A stretch of DNA of 64,000 nt, taken from assembly GCF_023716865.1 (NCBI RefSeq), contig NZ_CP092417.1, forward strand, positions 6,804,501 through 6,868,500. Direction: 5' to 3'. This stretch comes from Endozoicomonas sp. SCSIO W0465 (GTDB lineage Bacteria > Pseudomonadota > Gammaproteobacteria > Pseudomonadales > Endozoicomonadaceae). Shown here in pieces: positions 44,764-53,492 of the stretch. Every line of letters begins with the position of its first letter. The first letter of the stretch is position 1. The translations under genes and the position numbers were made by a program. The notes beneath the pieces are model-generated. The model had not been told where the DNA came from, made no database searches, and worked only from the letters and a program-made list of their open reading frames with translations.

Positions 44764-46317
44764 ATGACAGAAAACAGGATTACCATGCGTAAGCTACTAG
44801 AAATACTCCGGATGCGGTTTGGCAGCCAACTCAGCTTCCGACAAATTTCCCGCAGTGTACGGGTCAGTGTGGGGACGGTATCCAACTACGTTAAGGCCTT
44901 TCAGGAATCGGAATTAAGCTGGCCCCTGGCAGAGGATATATCTGAGCCTGAGCTTATTCAGGCGCTGTTTCCCGATGCCTCGATAGCCAATCGAAAAGGG
45001 TTGATTGATCCTGACTGGGCTGAGGTGCATCAGGAACTGAAGCGCAAGGAAGTGACCAAACAACGACTCTGGGAAGAATACTGTCAGGCCCACCCCCTCA
45101 ATGCCTACAGCTATGCCCAGTACTGTCACCGTTACAATCAGTGGCGTGGTTGTCAAAAGCGATCTATGCGACAGCTGCACAATGCAGGTGAAAAGTTATT
45201 TGTTGATTATGCCGGGCCAACCATGCCAATCATCAACCCGGACACCGGCGAAATTGCCCACAATGCCCAGATATTTGTGGCAGTGCTGGGAGCGTCCAAC
45301 TATACCTACGCTGAAGCGACTCTGTCACAAAAAACAGAGGACTGGCTGGGGTCTCATGAACGGGCCTTTGAGTTCTTTGGTGGGGTGCCAGAAATTGTTG
45401 TGCCAGACAACCCAAAGTGCGCAGTTATCAAAGCCTGTCGGTACGAGCCGGATCTCAACCCATCATACCAGCACCTGGCTTGTCACTACCAGGTGGCAGT
45501 CATTCCGGCACGCCCCTACAAACCCAAAGACAAGGCCAAAGCAGAAGTCGGTGTACAGGTAGTGGAGCGGTGGATACTGGCCAGGCTTCGTCATGAAATG
45601 TTCTTTACCCTGGCAGAGCTGAACCTGCGGATACGTGAGCTGTTAATCGAACTGAACCTGAAGCCCTTTAAGCAGTTGCCAGGAACGCGACGTAGTGCGT
45701 TTGAACAACTGGATGAACCAGCCCTCAAGCCACTGCCGAAGCAATCTTTTGTGTTCGCTGAGTTTATCAAGGCCCGGGTGAATGTGGATTATCATATTAT
45801 CTGCAAGGGGCACGCCTACTCGGTTCCCCATCAGCTTGCCAGGCAGGAAGTAGAAGTACAGGCGACTGAGCACTGCGTCACGATCTACGCTAACGGTAAA
45901 GTGGTGGCCAGCCACGCTCGCAAGCACACACGTGGATTTACGACGTTAGCAGTTCATATGCCGGAACGACATCGTCACCATCAGGATTGGACGCCTGAGC
46001 GTTTACTTAACTGGGCTAACGACATTGGTCAGGAAGTCTATTGTTTTATTCAATCACTGCTGGATAGCAAGGAGCATCCTGAACAAGCCTATCGAGCTTC
46101 ATTGGGGCTGCTAAACCTGCAGCGGGAATATGGAACTGAACGACTCAACAACGCCTGCGCCCATGCCAGGAACATCGGGGGTTATCGGTTAAAAAATGTC
46201 CGATCAATCCTCCAGTCAGGCAAAGACCTGATGCCATTGGAGCCACAGTTAAAACAAACGACAGGTCCCTTGCATGATGATCACGAAAATATTCGTGGCG
46301 CTATTTGCTATCAATAA
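44764..46317 (+). CDS. istA: IS21 transposase IstA
   Basis: About 517 residues from ATG 44764 (MTENRITMRKLLEILRMRFG), preceded by GAGAGGGAACC. The N-terminal helix-turn-helix (LSFRQISRSVRVSVGTVSNYV) precedes the rve/DDE integrase core: GEKLFVDYAGPTMPI for the first Asp, VPEIVVPDNPKCAV for the second, and KDKAKAEVGVQVVERW for the Glu. IstA cuts and joins the element ends. Complete. Confidence 0.93.
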   Translation: MTENRITMRKLLEILRMRFGSQLSFRQISRSVRVSVGTVSNYVKAFQESELSWPLAEDISEPELIQALFPDASIANRKGLIDPDWAEVHQELKRKEVTKQRLWEEYCQAHPLNAYSYAQYCHRYNQWRGCQKRSMRQLHNAGEKLFVDYAGPTMPIINPDTGEIAHNAQIFVAVLGASNYTYAEATLSQKTEDWLGSHERAFEFFGGVPEIVVPDNPKCAVIKACRYEPDLNPSYQHLACHYQVAVIPARPYKPKDKAKAEVGVQVVERWILARLRHEMFFTLAELNLRIRELLIELNLKPFKQLPGTRRSAFEQLDEPALKPLPKQSFVFAEFIKARVNVDYHIICKGHAYSVPHQLARQEVEVQATEHCVTIYANGKVVASHARKHTRGFTTLAVHMPERHRHHQDWTPERLLNWANDIGQEVYCFIQSLLDSKEHPEQAYRASLGLLNLQREYGTERLNNACAHARNIGGYRLKNVRSILQSGKDLMPLEPQLKQTTGPLHDDHENIRGAICYQ

Positions 46318-46329
46318 CCGGAGGCGAAC

Positions 46330-47085
46330 ATGATCAATGAAACACTGGCTCGCCTTAGGTCACTGCGACTGACCGGAATGGCAGATGCCCTCAATCAACA
46401 GCTGGACCAGCCGGGCACCTACAGTAGCCTTAGCTTTGAAGAACGACTGTCGTTGCTTACTGAGCAGGAAGAAACAGAGCGAAACAATAAACGTCTGGCT
46501 CGGCTGCTCAGAAGCGCCCGGTTTAAACTGGCTGCCCGGATACACGACATTGACTATGAACACCCCAGAGGTCTCAAACAGAACCAGATGGCCAGCCTGT
46601 CTGGAGGAGGCTGGCTTGACCGGTACAGGAACCTGTTGATCACCGGACCTTGTGGTTCCGGTAAGAGCTACCTGGCCTGCGCCCTTGGGCACATGGCTTG
46701 TCTGAAAGGCTACAGTGTCCGGTACTATCGGATGTCCAGGCTACTGGATGAACTGATCCTTGCCCACGGTGATGGCAGCTACAGCAGGCAGTTGAAACAA
46801 CTGGCAAAAGTAGACTTGCTGATTCTGGACGACTGGGGCCTGGAACCACTGACGCAGCAACAAAGGAACGATCTGCTGGAAGTCATGGATGACAGGCACG
46901 AGCAAGGTTCCACGTTGGTTACCAGTCAATTGCCCACCCGGAAGTGGCATGCCAGCATTGGTGATGAAACTCTGGCCGACGCCATTCTTGACCGGCTTAT
47001 GCACAATGCCCACCGGATTGAACTCAAAGGCGAATCCATGCGCAAAAAGCTTGGAAAATTGGACGCAGTTGAACACCTGGTCTAA
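46330..47085 (+). CDS. istB: IS21 helper ATPase IstB
   Basis: 251 residues. The AAA+ core has Walker A (TGPCGSGKSYLACALG), Walker B (VDLLILDDWGLEPL) and the sensor region (LVTSQLPTRKWHASIGDETLADAILDRL, residues roughly 195-225). IstB assists target capture and activates IstA. It starts 12 bp after istA, with GGAGG upstream. Confidence 0.93.
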   Translation: MINETLARLRSLRLTGMADALNQQLDQPGTYSSLSFEERLSLLTEQEETERNNKRLARLLRSARFKLAARIHDIDYEHPRGLKQNQMASLSGGGWLDRYRNLLITGPCGSGKSYLACALGHMACLKGYSVRYYRMSRLLDELILAHGDGSYSRQLKQLAKVDLLILDDWGLEPLTQQQRNDLLEVMDDRHEQGSTLVTSQLPTRKWHASIGDETLADAILDRLMHNAHRIELKGESMRKKLGKLDAVEHLV

Positions 47086-47165
47086 AAATCACACTGGGCA
47101 ATGTGTAAGGAGTTCAGGGTGTTCAAATGAAACAGAATAGGTGTTCAAGTTAACCAGAATACGCA

Positions 47166-47856
47166 TGCGTTTTTCGCCTTTTGCCAAGGGTCGAGGCTGG
47201 TCATTTTCTGCCACTGGCTGGCCTTTTTCGATCATGACCATTTTTTCTTCAGGCAGGCCCCAGGCTTTGTAACGGTCAATCAGAAAGTGACTCGGCGATA
47301 TGAATACATCCACCAGGTCAAACAAACTTTTGAAGTAGGTTTCCCGTAGGAAAAAGTCTGCTGCTGATTTATCCGAAAAGCAGCGGGCACAGTCAACCGG
47401 TGAGCCACCATAACAGAGTTTGGTACCGCCTGGTTTGACCATTTGACCATTGTTAAAACACAACGCCAGATATTCATGAAGAGTAAACATAATCTTTGCG
47501 TTGGGAAGAGTGTTTTTCACTTCCCGGATCATTTCCATCCCCATATGGGCATAGTGATGAAAATGAACAACGGTGGGCTGATAACGCTTCAGCAAATCCC
47601 GAAAGTCGTGCCAGATATGCTTGGCTTCGACACAGCGGAAATTAAACCAGTCGTGCATGGCAGTATGGAACAAAATTTCACGGCCACCATTACGGGTAGA
47701 AAATACGGAGCCACCATGAGAAGGCTCACCAGAGCGAGCCAGAAACAGGGTATCAATCCCTCGGCGCTCATACTCTTTAAACAGGTTATAGGCCGCCACT
47801 TCAGCACCACCTTTACTGTGGTCCGGGTGGCCGTGGGCAACAATTAATATTTTTCC
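47166..47856 (-). pseudogene. glycosyltransferase family 4, both ends truncated
   Basis: Minus-strand reading from 47856 gives SGKILIVAHGHPDHSKGGAE followed by VAAYNLFKEYERRG, the N-terminal GT4 glycine loop, then VVHFHHYAHMGMEMI and the HEYLALCFNNGQMVKPGG segment with a CARCF cysteine motif. Coding sequence ends at the IS21 element (EKRMR). No start codon remains: the IS1595-like element begins one codon upstream of GKILIV. Both ends are thus lost. It is an orphan piece of a polysaccharide locus, distant from the main one at 1-20 kb. Confidence 0.85.
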
Positions 47857-49154
47857 TGATTACCACCGACCCTACGTCGTGAGCCAGCTGCTATAATAAA
47901 CGTCGATAGTCATGTGTTTTGGAGGTAAAACTGATGTGTAAAAACACCATTCAGTTCCAAAAAGGCCTTGGCATTATGCAATTTCTGGCTAATTACGGCA
48001 GTGAAGAGCAGTGTGAGAACGCGCTGTCCTCTTGGCGCTGGCCAGATGGCTTCCAATGCCCGAAGTGTGGCTCCCGCAGTTTCTGCAAGCTTCACCGGAA
48101 AGCTGAATTCCAGTGCAATTGCTGCCGTTGCCAAACCTCGCTTACCAGTAACACTATCTTTGACTCAACAAAGCTGCCTCTAGCTACCTGGTTTCTGGGT
48201 ATCTATCTCGTCACCCAGAATAAAGCGGGGATTTCTTGCCTGACGCTTCATCGACAACTTGGCATTTCCTACAATGCCGCATTGCGCATGAAACACAAAC
48301 TCATGCAGGTCATGATGGAAAGAGATAACAGCTGGCAGTTGAGTGGTTTTGTTCAGATTGATGACGCCTATTGGGGCGGAGAGCGCCACGGAGGCCGCCG
48401 GGGCAGAGGCTCAGAGAACAAAGCCCCCTTCGTGGCCGCAGTTCAGACAGATGCTGATAACCACCCTATCTACATGAAGTTCAATGCCGTTGATAACTTC
48501 CGGCGAAAAACCATTCAGGAGTGGGCAGAACATGCCCTGAAAAAGGGTGTCCGGGCCGTCAGCGATGGCTTGTCCTGTTTCCGGGGTATTGAAGATGCCG
48601 GATGCCAGCACACAGCCATCATTACCGGTGGTGGGCATGCATCCATGGAGAATGAGTTGTTCACCTGGGTAAATACCATGCTGGGAAACGTGAAAACAGC
48701 GATTACCGGTACTTACCATAAGCTCGACCCCAAGCATCTGGGCCGTTATCTATCAGAGTTCAACTATCGGTTTAACCGGCGTTTTGATATGCCTTCAATG
48801 ATCTCAAGGCTAGGTCGGGCTGCAGTCAATACAGCACCGATGCCGGATCGACTTCTCAAACTGCCAGACGTCCAGTGGAAACCGGGTTAGCCATCAACCG
48901 ATAATTGAAAGTCAGTTGACGTATTAATATCATTATTTCGAATGATGATGTGGGTCTTTGCTTGTTCGGAGCGGTTATGAAACCGAATTTAGTTGATAAT
49001 CTGGAGAACAAGCCGTCATGATGCCTGCTCCACCGGTAATACTGGAGAGGTTCTATTATTTCTTTACCGGGTTATAGACATAAAGAATGAAAAGCTGCAC
49101 GTATATTCTTAAATTATCTTTCCCTGTGTCATGACGTACGATCAGTGGTAATCA
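47857..49154 (+). mobile_element. second IS1595-type element (ISXO2-like)
   Basis: 1298 bp. The left end TGATTACCACCGACCCTACG and the inverted right end TGATTACCACTGATCGTACG match at 22 of the first 26 bases. Flanks do not match (ATTTTTCC and AATTTGCT), so it lies at a junction between a glycosyltransferase fragment and the prophage. Confidence 0.85.
47934..48890 (+). CDS. IS1595-type transposase (ISXO2-like DDE)
   Basis: 318 residues from the ATG at 47934, supported by GGAGG 9 bp upstream; an in-frame TTG lies at 47919. The zinc finger is CPKCGSRSFCKLHRKAEFQCNCCRCQ. The DDE domain has VQIDDAYWGGERHGGRRG for the first Asp, VRAVSDGLSCF for the second, and YHKLDPKHLGRYLSEFNYRFNRR. It differs clearly from the 346-residue transposases at 25569 and 27147. 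Complete. Confidence 0.92.
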   Translation: MCKNTIQFQKGLGIMQFLANYGSEEQCENALSSWRWPDGFQCPKCGSRSFCKLHRKAEFQCNCCRCQTSLTSNTIFDSTKLPLATWFLGIYLVTQNKAGISCLTLHRQLGISYNAALRMKHKLMQVMMERDNSWQLSGFVQIDDAYWGGERHGGRRGRGSENKAPFVAAVQTDADNHPIYMKFNAVDNFRRKTIQEWAEHALKKGVRAVSDGLSCFRGIEDAGCQHTAIITGGGHASMENELFTWVNTMLGNVKTAITGTYHKLDPKHLGRYLSEFNYRFNRRFDMPSMISRLGRAAVNTAPMPDRLLKLPDVQWKPG

Positions 49155-49970
49155 AATTTGCTTTTTACGGACACTTTCGGACTCCCCAGCCAGTTCCTGC
49201 GCTGCCAGTTGCTGCGCCATGGCCTGAACCTGTTCCATCAGTTTTTCCGGTTCTTTGGCCTGTCTGCCGGGGTTGTATTGCTGAGTCTTCTGACCGGCAA
49301 AGTTATTCTGGTTGGAGAGGGAGCTGAGGAAGAATTGTTTCACTGGATGGCCATCGTCACCAATCAAGCTCACCAGTGGGTCGTTATTACGATCACTGTC
49401 GCTGAACTGGATACCACTGACATTATTCGCCTTGATGCCAGGATGCTGATTGATAAAACGGGTAAGCCCTTCAAACCCGTCATCACCTCTGGTCGCTTTG
49501 GCATTATAGAGGTCATTGGGGTCAGCGGCTGACGGTTTGGCAATGCCCCGTTGCCGTCGATATTCCTTGTTCAGCATATCGTGCAACCGTCCGGCATCCT
49601 GCACCAGCGGATCCATAACCGTTTCCTTTCTCTCCATGGGCATTCCGTAACCGGAACCACTGCGCTGCTGTCCGGGCTGACCTCCAGTTACCGGCATGGT
49701 TCCTTGGCCATAACCGCCATAAGGCTGACCAGTCAGTGCCGCCAGCTCTTTCTGGCGATTGTAGAAGTTCTGGGTATCACCAGCATCAATCTGCTGCTGT
49801 CTTATTTCCTGCTGCTGACGCTGATCAATAGCTTCACTTCGTTGATTGCGCAGTTCTGCCAGCCGCTGGTTGATGGCAAACTGCTCATCCGCATAACCCG
49901 GCATTTTGGTGGAATGTCCCAGGGAGTCAAACTTGTTCTGGTAAACCCTTCCGTCTGGTCCGATGTACAT
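49155..49970 (-). pseudogene. prophage Gln-rich protein, 3' end replaced by IS
   Basis: About 271 residues. The N-terminus is MYIGPDGRVYQNKFDSLGHS and the central part is Gln/Arg-rich with low complexity (RQQQEIRQQQIDAGD). There are Gly/Gln/Pro stretches and a further helical end. The stop codon is supplied by the IS1595-type element at 49152-49154, so the native C-terminus is lost. As the last gene of the virion run it may be an internal virion or ejection protein. No family was recognised. Confidence 0.6.
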
Positions 49971-49982
49971 GATGGCTCTCTC

Positions 49983-50864
49983 CTAAATCCCGTACCCAAA
50001 ACTTTCCCGGTAGTTGGGCTGCCCGTTATTTTCATAGGTCTGCAAGATGCCGTGCTGCCACCGTTGAAGTCCCTGGTTAAATGCCTGATTCTGCGCCGCC
50101 AGCTTCATCTCATCCTGCTTGAAGCCGTAACCAAGGTCGTACTGACGGGCCGCTTCGTTAAGCTGGTCGTACTTGATCTTGTTATCCGTGAACATATCCG
50201 CCGCCAGCTTGTAGACACTGGCGGCACTGCTTACACCATCGGTAGCGGTTTTAGCAGTATCCAGTCCCAACTCAGCCACATCGAGGTTACGATTCCAGCT
50301 TTCTTCCCTGGCGGTGTCCCGCACCTGGTTCTGGATAGCAGAAAGTCCGGCGGCTTTATGGAGAGCATTACTGGTACCAAAACCTGCGAACCGTACCGAG
50401 TTGGGATTAACGCCCATTCGTCGCATATCCCGTTCATACTCTGCCTGTTGCAGATCCGCATTGGCTTGGTAATCGCTGCTGGCCTCCCCCAACCGACTCT
50501 CAAGCTGGGCATCGGATACCGTGGCATTGTCGCCCAGGTACTGAAAGTTGGGCTGGTAGTTATCGAACACATCAAACAGCTTGTCGCCGTATTCCTTCAG
50601 CGTGTCTGCCGCATCAGTCGCTGCTTCAATATTCAGCTGATAGCTGCCGTCCTGATCATCGTAGCCATAGCGAGGGGCGATGTCGGGCATTTCTGGCTGT
50701 TCATTATTCTTCCCTGGCCAGGTACTGGAGCCCAGAGAGAAAGTATTAAACGTCCCCATCTGATCCAGGCTGGCCTGGTAGGCACTGCCCGGCTGAAGCC
50801 CCGATCCCACGGATCCGGAGGGTCTTCCATAACGGGTAATACCCTGCGATGTAGAGAGTCCCAT
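49983..50864 (-). CDS. prophage virion-associated protein
   Basis: 293 residues without a recognised domain. Long helical segments are predicted by eye (DAQLESRLGEASSDYQANADLQQAEYERDMRRMG and ALHKAAGLSAIQNQVRDTAREE, residues roughly 120-175). Such Ala/Gln-rich helical proteins are common among phage internal virion proteins. It starts 3 bp downstream of the 697-residue gene and lies 12 bp upstream of the next, so it belongs to the same late operon. Confidence 0.6.
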   Translation of the reverse strand: MGLSTSQGITRYGRPSGSVGSGLQPGSAYQASLDQMGTFNTFSLGSSTWPGKNNEQPEMPDIAPRYGYDDQDGSYQLNIEAATDAADTLKEYGDKLFDVFDNYQPNFQYLGDNATVSDAQLESRLGEASSDYQANADLQQAEYERDMRRMGVNPNSVRFAGFGTSNALHKAAGLSAIQNQVRDTAREESWNRNLDVAELGLDTAKTATDGVSSAASVYKLAADMFTDNKIKYDQLNEAARQYDLGYGFKQDEMKLAAQNQAFNQGLQRWQHGILQTYENNGQPNYRESFGYGI

Positions 50865-50866
50865 AG

Positions 50867-52960
50867 TTATTCTCCTGTAGCAGTCCAGTGAATGATGGCG
50901 TCGGTCAGACTGACATCGGTAGCCCCCAGGTCGTAGCTGGTGCTGTCCCAGTAAAAGGTATTAACGGGGGAGGTACTGATGGATCTGGGCCTGCGGTAGT
51001 AAACCGTGGCTTTGATGCTTCTGACATAGAGGTTGGCCACACTGCTTGGCTTTAGCCCTTCTATACCTATATATCTATGTCCGGCTCTCTCACACCACAC
51101 CTCTATCGATGGATGGATTTTCCCGTCTAAATAAGTAGTGTCAGCCCAACTGAGCAAAATATTCTTGTACTCAACTATCCGTTGGTTCAGGTCACCGTCC
51201 GTGTGAACATAGTCGTGATGGGTGGTTTCTTCATAGGTTTGGTGACCGCCAGCGCCATCAGGCAGTTTAACCCTGACCCGACCTTTGATAAGCCCGCCAT
51301 TAGTGGCGCTGTAGAACAGGTTTTTGACCACTATGTTTATATCCACCGTGGCCGTGTATTCAATGCGGGTAATTTCCCAGCCGCTGAGTTCATGATTATT
51401 GATGGTAATATCGTAAGTTGCAGACTCTGCGTACCACTCCGGGCTTAATGTGACATCCAGAGCCGTGCCGAGTTTGCCCCGCTGATCATACTCATAATCA
51501 ATGGACCCACAGGTAAACGTCCCCTCCCGATCTTCCGTGGTCAGCGATACGGCAATATCGTAATTGGCCTGGGTGAGGGTTTTGCTGACTTGCAATACGT
51601 GGGTTTCAAACTCGTTAATATCGACGCTGGTAGATTCACTGGTGATCCAGTCGCTGCCATCGGGACGATACTCCAGCGTCAGGGTGGCCTTGCGGTTCTG
51701 GTAGCCCGTTGATTCACCGGTGGAGCGATGGCTGGCTACACGGCAGTTGACCGTTACTTTCTTCACCTGATCGGTGTTGTACACCGCCCACCACCGACTG
51801 TTACTGCTGCCCAGATAGGTCTTGCCGCTGGCATCAGTTTTGGTGCCATCGGCCAGCAGCAATCGGGCGTAGGGAGTAAACACCCAGGCTCCCTCAATAC
51901 TGGGATGGGGTTGGGGTACACTGTGATCCATTTCCAGCCGCTGGGACTGGTCGGGATAGTCTGCGTTATAAACCGTGATGTCGCGAGGATAGAGGTTCAC
52001 TGTGGGCATGGCCTTGAAATAAGCGGGAATCACAACTTCCTGGCCATTGGTAGCCACGCCGCTTTCCGTTCTGCGTACCTCTTTGTAGCGAATATGACCG
52101 GCGGTTTCAGAATAGATAAAGGACTCTATCCGGCCCTCTTTCAGCAGCAGGTAATCGTTGTTGGCAATGCCGCCACTGCCGGTAATCACCATCTGGCCAA
52201 AACCATCGGTGCCGGTACTCAGCTCAACAGAACCACGCCCCACGGTTAAAGCAGTGCCATTCTGTAATTCACCGGATTTGAGCTGGCTGATATTCACCGG
52301 CCCGTTTACCGCCAGATAGCCATTGAAAATCAACACATATTCCGGCTCTGACTCAGTACCGATATTCCGCACCGAAAATGGCTGCTCAGACAGCTCCGGG
52401 CTTTCCAGCAACAGATCGGCCAGGTTGATAATGGCGGTTCCCTGTCCTGGCGTTCCGGCCAGCGCGTTAAAGCCGCCGACCTGGCCACCACGGTTTACAT
52501 GGCGCACCCAGTAATAATGCAGCGTAGTGTTTCCGGTGACATCGGTGTAACGGCTGCCATTGGATTCATGGACCAGTGACGCCTGTTCCCGGTCATCTAC
52601 CTGGGCACGCCAGACTTCGGTATGGTTATGGCCCTTGTAGGCCGGTGCTTCCCATTCCAGAATAACGGCACCAAAGATTCCGGTCGCTGATAGACCGCTG
52701 GCATTGGTCGGACTATCAGGCCGGTCGGTTTCGATCACGGGAACTGATGGCAGGGCAGGTTCCAGGGTGTCAGTAATGGAACCCACGGCGGTGGCAGGCA
52801 GACTGAGCCGCTGACCAATCTCGTTCGCCAGACCCAGCTCAGCGAGTTCACTGTGTAGTACTGCTTTGTCTCCGGCGTTGCCGGAACGTCCCGCCAGCCG
52901 GTTCAGGAACTCGCGCACGTAGCGGTCTAACGTTGCAGGCAGTGCAGGAAATTTGGCCAT
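50867..52960 (-). CDS. phage tail/receptor-binding protein with FnIII domain
   Basis: 697 residues. Residues about 85-175 form a fibronectin type III domain (ATGIFGAVILEWEAP, HYYWVRHVNRGGQVG). The following region (SVRNIGTESEPEYVLIFNG, AVNGPVNISQLKSGELQNG) resembles the C-terminal portion of gpJ-like host-specificity proteins. The C-terminal third is beta-rich. It probably forms part of a tail tip or fibre that contacts the host. Operon member with the genes on either side, except that a + strand DUF29 gene intervenes upstream. Confidence 0.7.
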   Translation of the reverse strand: MAKFPALPATLDRYVREFLNRLAGRSGNAGDKAVLHSELAELGLANEIGQRLSLPATAVGSITDTLEPALPSVPVIETDRPDSPTNASGLSATGIFGAVILEWEAPAYKGHNHTEVWRAQVDDREQASLVHESNGSRYTDVTGNTTLHYYWVRHVNRGGQVGGFNALAGTPGQGTAIINLADLLLESPELSEQPFSVRNIGTESEPEYVLIFNGYLAVNGPVNISQLKSGELQNGTALTVGRGSVELSTGTDGFGQMVITGSGGIANNDYLLLKEGRIESFIYSETAGHIRYKEVRRTESGVATNGQEVVIPAYFKAMPTVNLYPRDITVYNADYPDQSQRLEMDHSVPQPHPSIEGAWVFTPYARLLLADGTKTDASGKTYLGSSNSRWWAVYNTDQVKKVTVNCRVASHRSTGESTGYQNRKATLTLEYRPDGSDWITSESTSVDINEFETHVLQVSKTLTQANYDIAVSLTTEDREGTFTCGSIDYEYDQRGKLGTALDVTLSPEWYAESATYDITINNHELSGWEITRIEYTATVDINIVVKNLFYSATNGGLIKGRVRVKLPDGAGGHQTYEETTHHDYVHTDGDLNQRIVEYKNILLSWADTTYLDGKIHPSIEVWCERAGHRYIGIEGLKPSSVANLYVRSIKATVYYRRPRSISTSPVNTFYWDSTSYDLGATDVSLTDAIIHWTATGE

Positions 52961-53003
52961 GGGTACCCTAAAATAGTGAGCAGTGAATCAAGGGACTCAA
53001 ATA

Positions 53004-53492
53004 ATGGAAAACATCAACAATCTCTATGACACCGACTACCACCAATGGGTAGAACAGCAAAAACAGCTATTACAATCCGGCCAGCTTGATCGGCTGGATA
53101 TAAAAAACCTGCTGGAGGAACTGGGTGAAGTGGGCAAACAAAACCAGCACGCTCTGGAATCGCACTTAATCAACCTGATCCTGCACCTGCTCAAGCATCA
53201 GTACCAGACTCAAGTGATTAACCCTCAACGGTATGAACCACAAGAGTTCCGAAGCTGGTATGACAGCATTGATACTGCCCGGCGTGAAACCAGGCGATTA
53301 ATGAAGAAAAACCCTTCTCTGAAAAGCCGTATGGCAGAGGTAATCACGGACAGCTACCCTGATGCCAAAGCCGGTGCCATCAACCAGATGAATAAATACC
53401 TGCCGAAAGACCAGCAGCTTACCGACCAGAGTTTCCCGGCTGAATGCCCATGGTCCTATGATCAGTTAATAGACGATGACTGGTTTCCTTAA
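53004..53492 (+). CDS. DUF29-family protein (moron in the prophage)
   Basis: 162 residues from MENINNLYDTDYHQWVEQQK, typical of DUF29: LLQSGQLDRLDIKNLLEELGEVG, then ALESHLINLILHLLKHQYQ, and a C-terminal FPAECPWSYDQLIDDDWFP. It is the only + strand gene in the virion run, inserted between two minus-strand structural genes. That is the usual position of a phage moron. Function of DUF29 is unknown. The ATG at 53004 fits the family start; an upstream GTG is possible. Confidence 0.88.
   Translation: MENINNLYDTDYHQWVEQQKQLLQSGQLDRLDIKNLLEELGEVGKQNQHALESHLINLILHLLKHQYQTQVINPQRYEPQEFRSWYDSIDTARRETRRLMKKNPSLKSRMAEVITDSYPDAKAGAINQMNKYLPKDQQLTDQSFPAECPWSYDQLIDDDWFP

Larger units (their letters stand above)
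44517..47165 (+). mobile_element. IS21-family element (complete)
   Basis: 2649 bp. Its ends are TGCATATTCTGGTAACTC and, inverted, TGCGTATTCTGGTTAACT. It carries istA and istB in the standard order and multiple terminal repeats. No matching target duplication: the left flank is truncated IS1595 and the right flank a truncated glycosyltransferase. It therefore marks a deletion or recombination junction. Confidence 0.93.

Noticed and set aside
49551..50891. Plus-strand open frame of 446 codons in the prophage
   Set aside because: It is antisense to two co-oriented virion genes with tight spacing; the long frame is a by-product of their composition.
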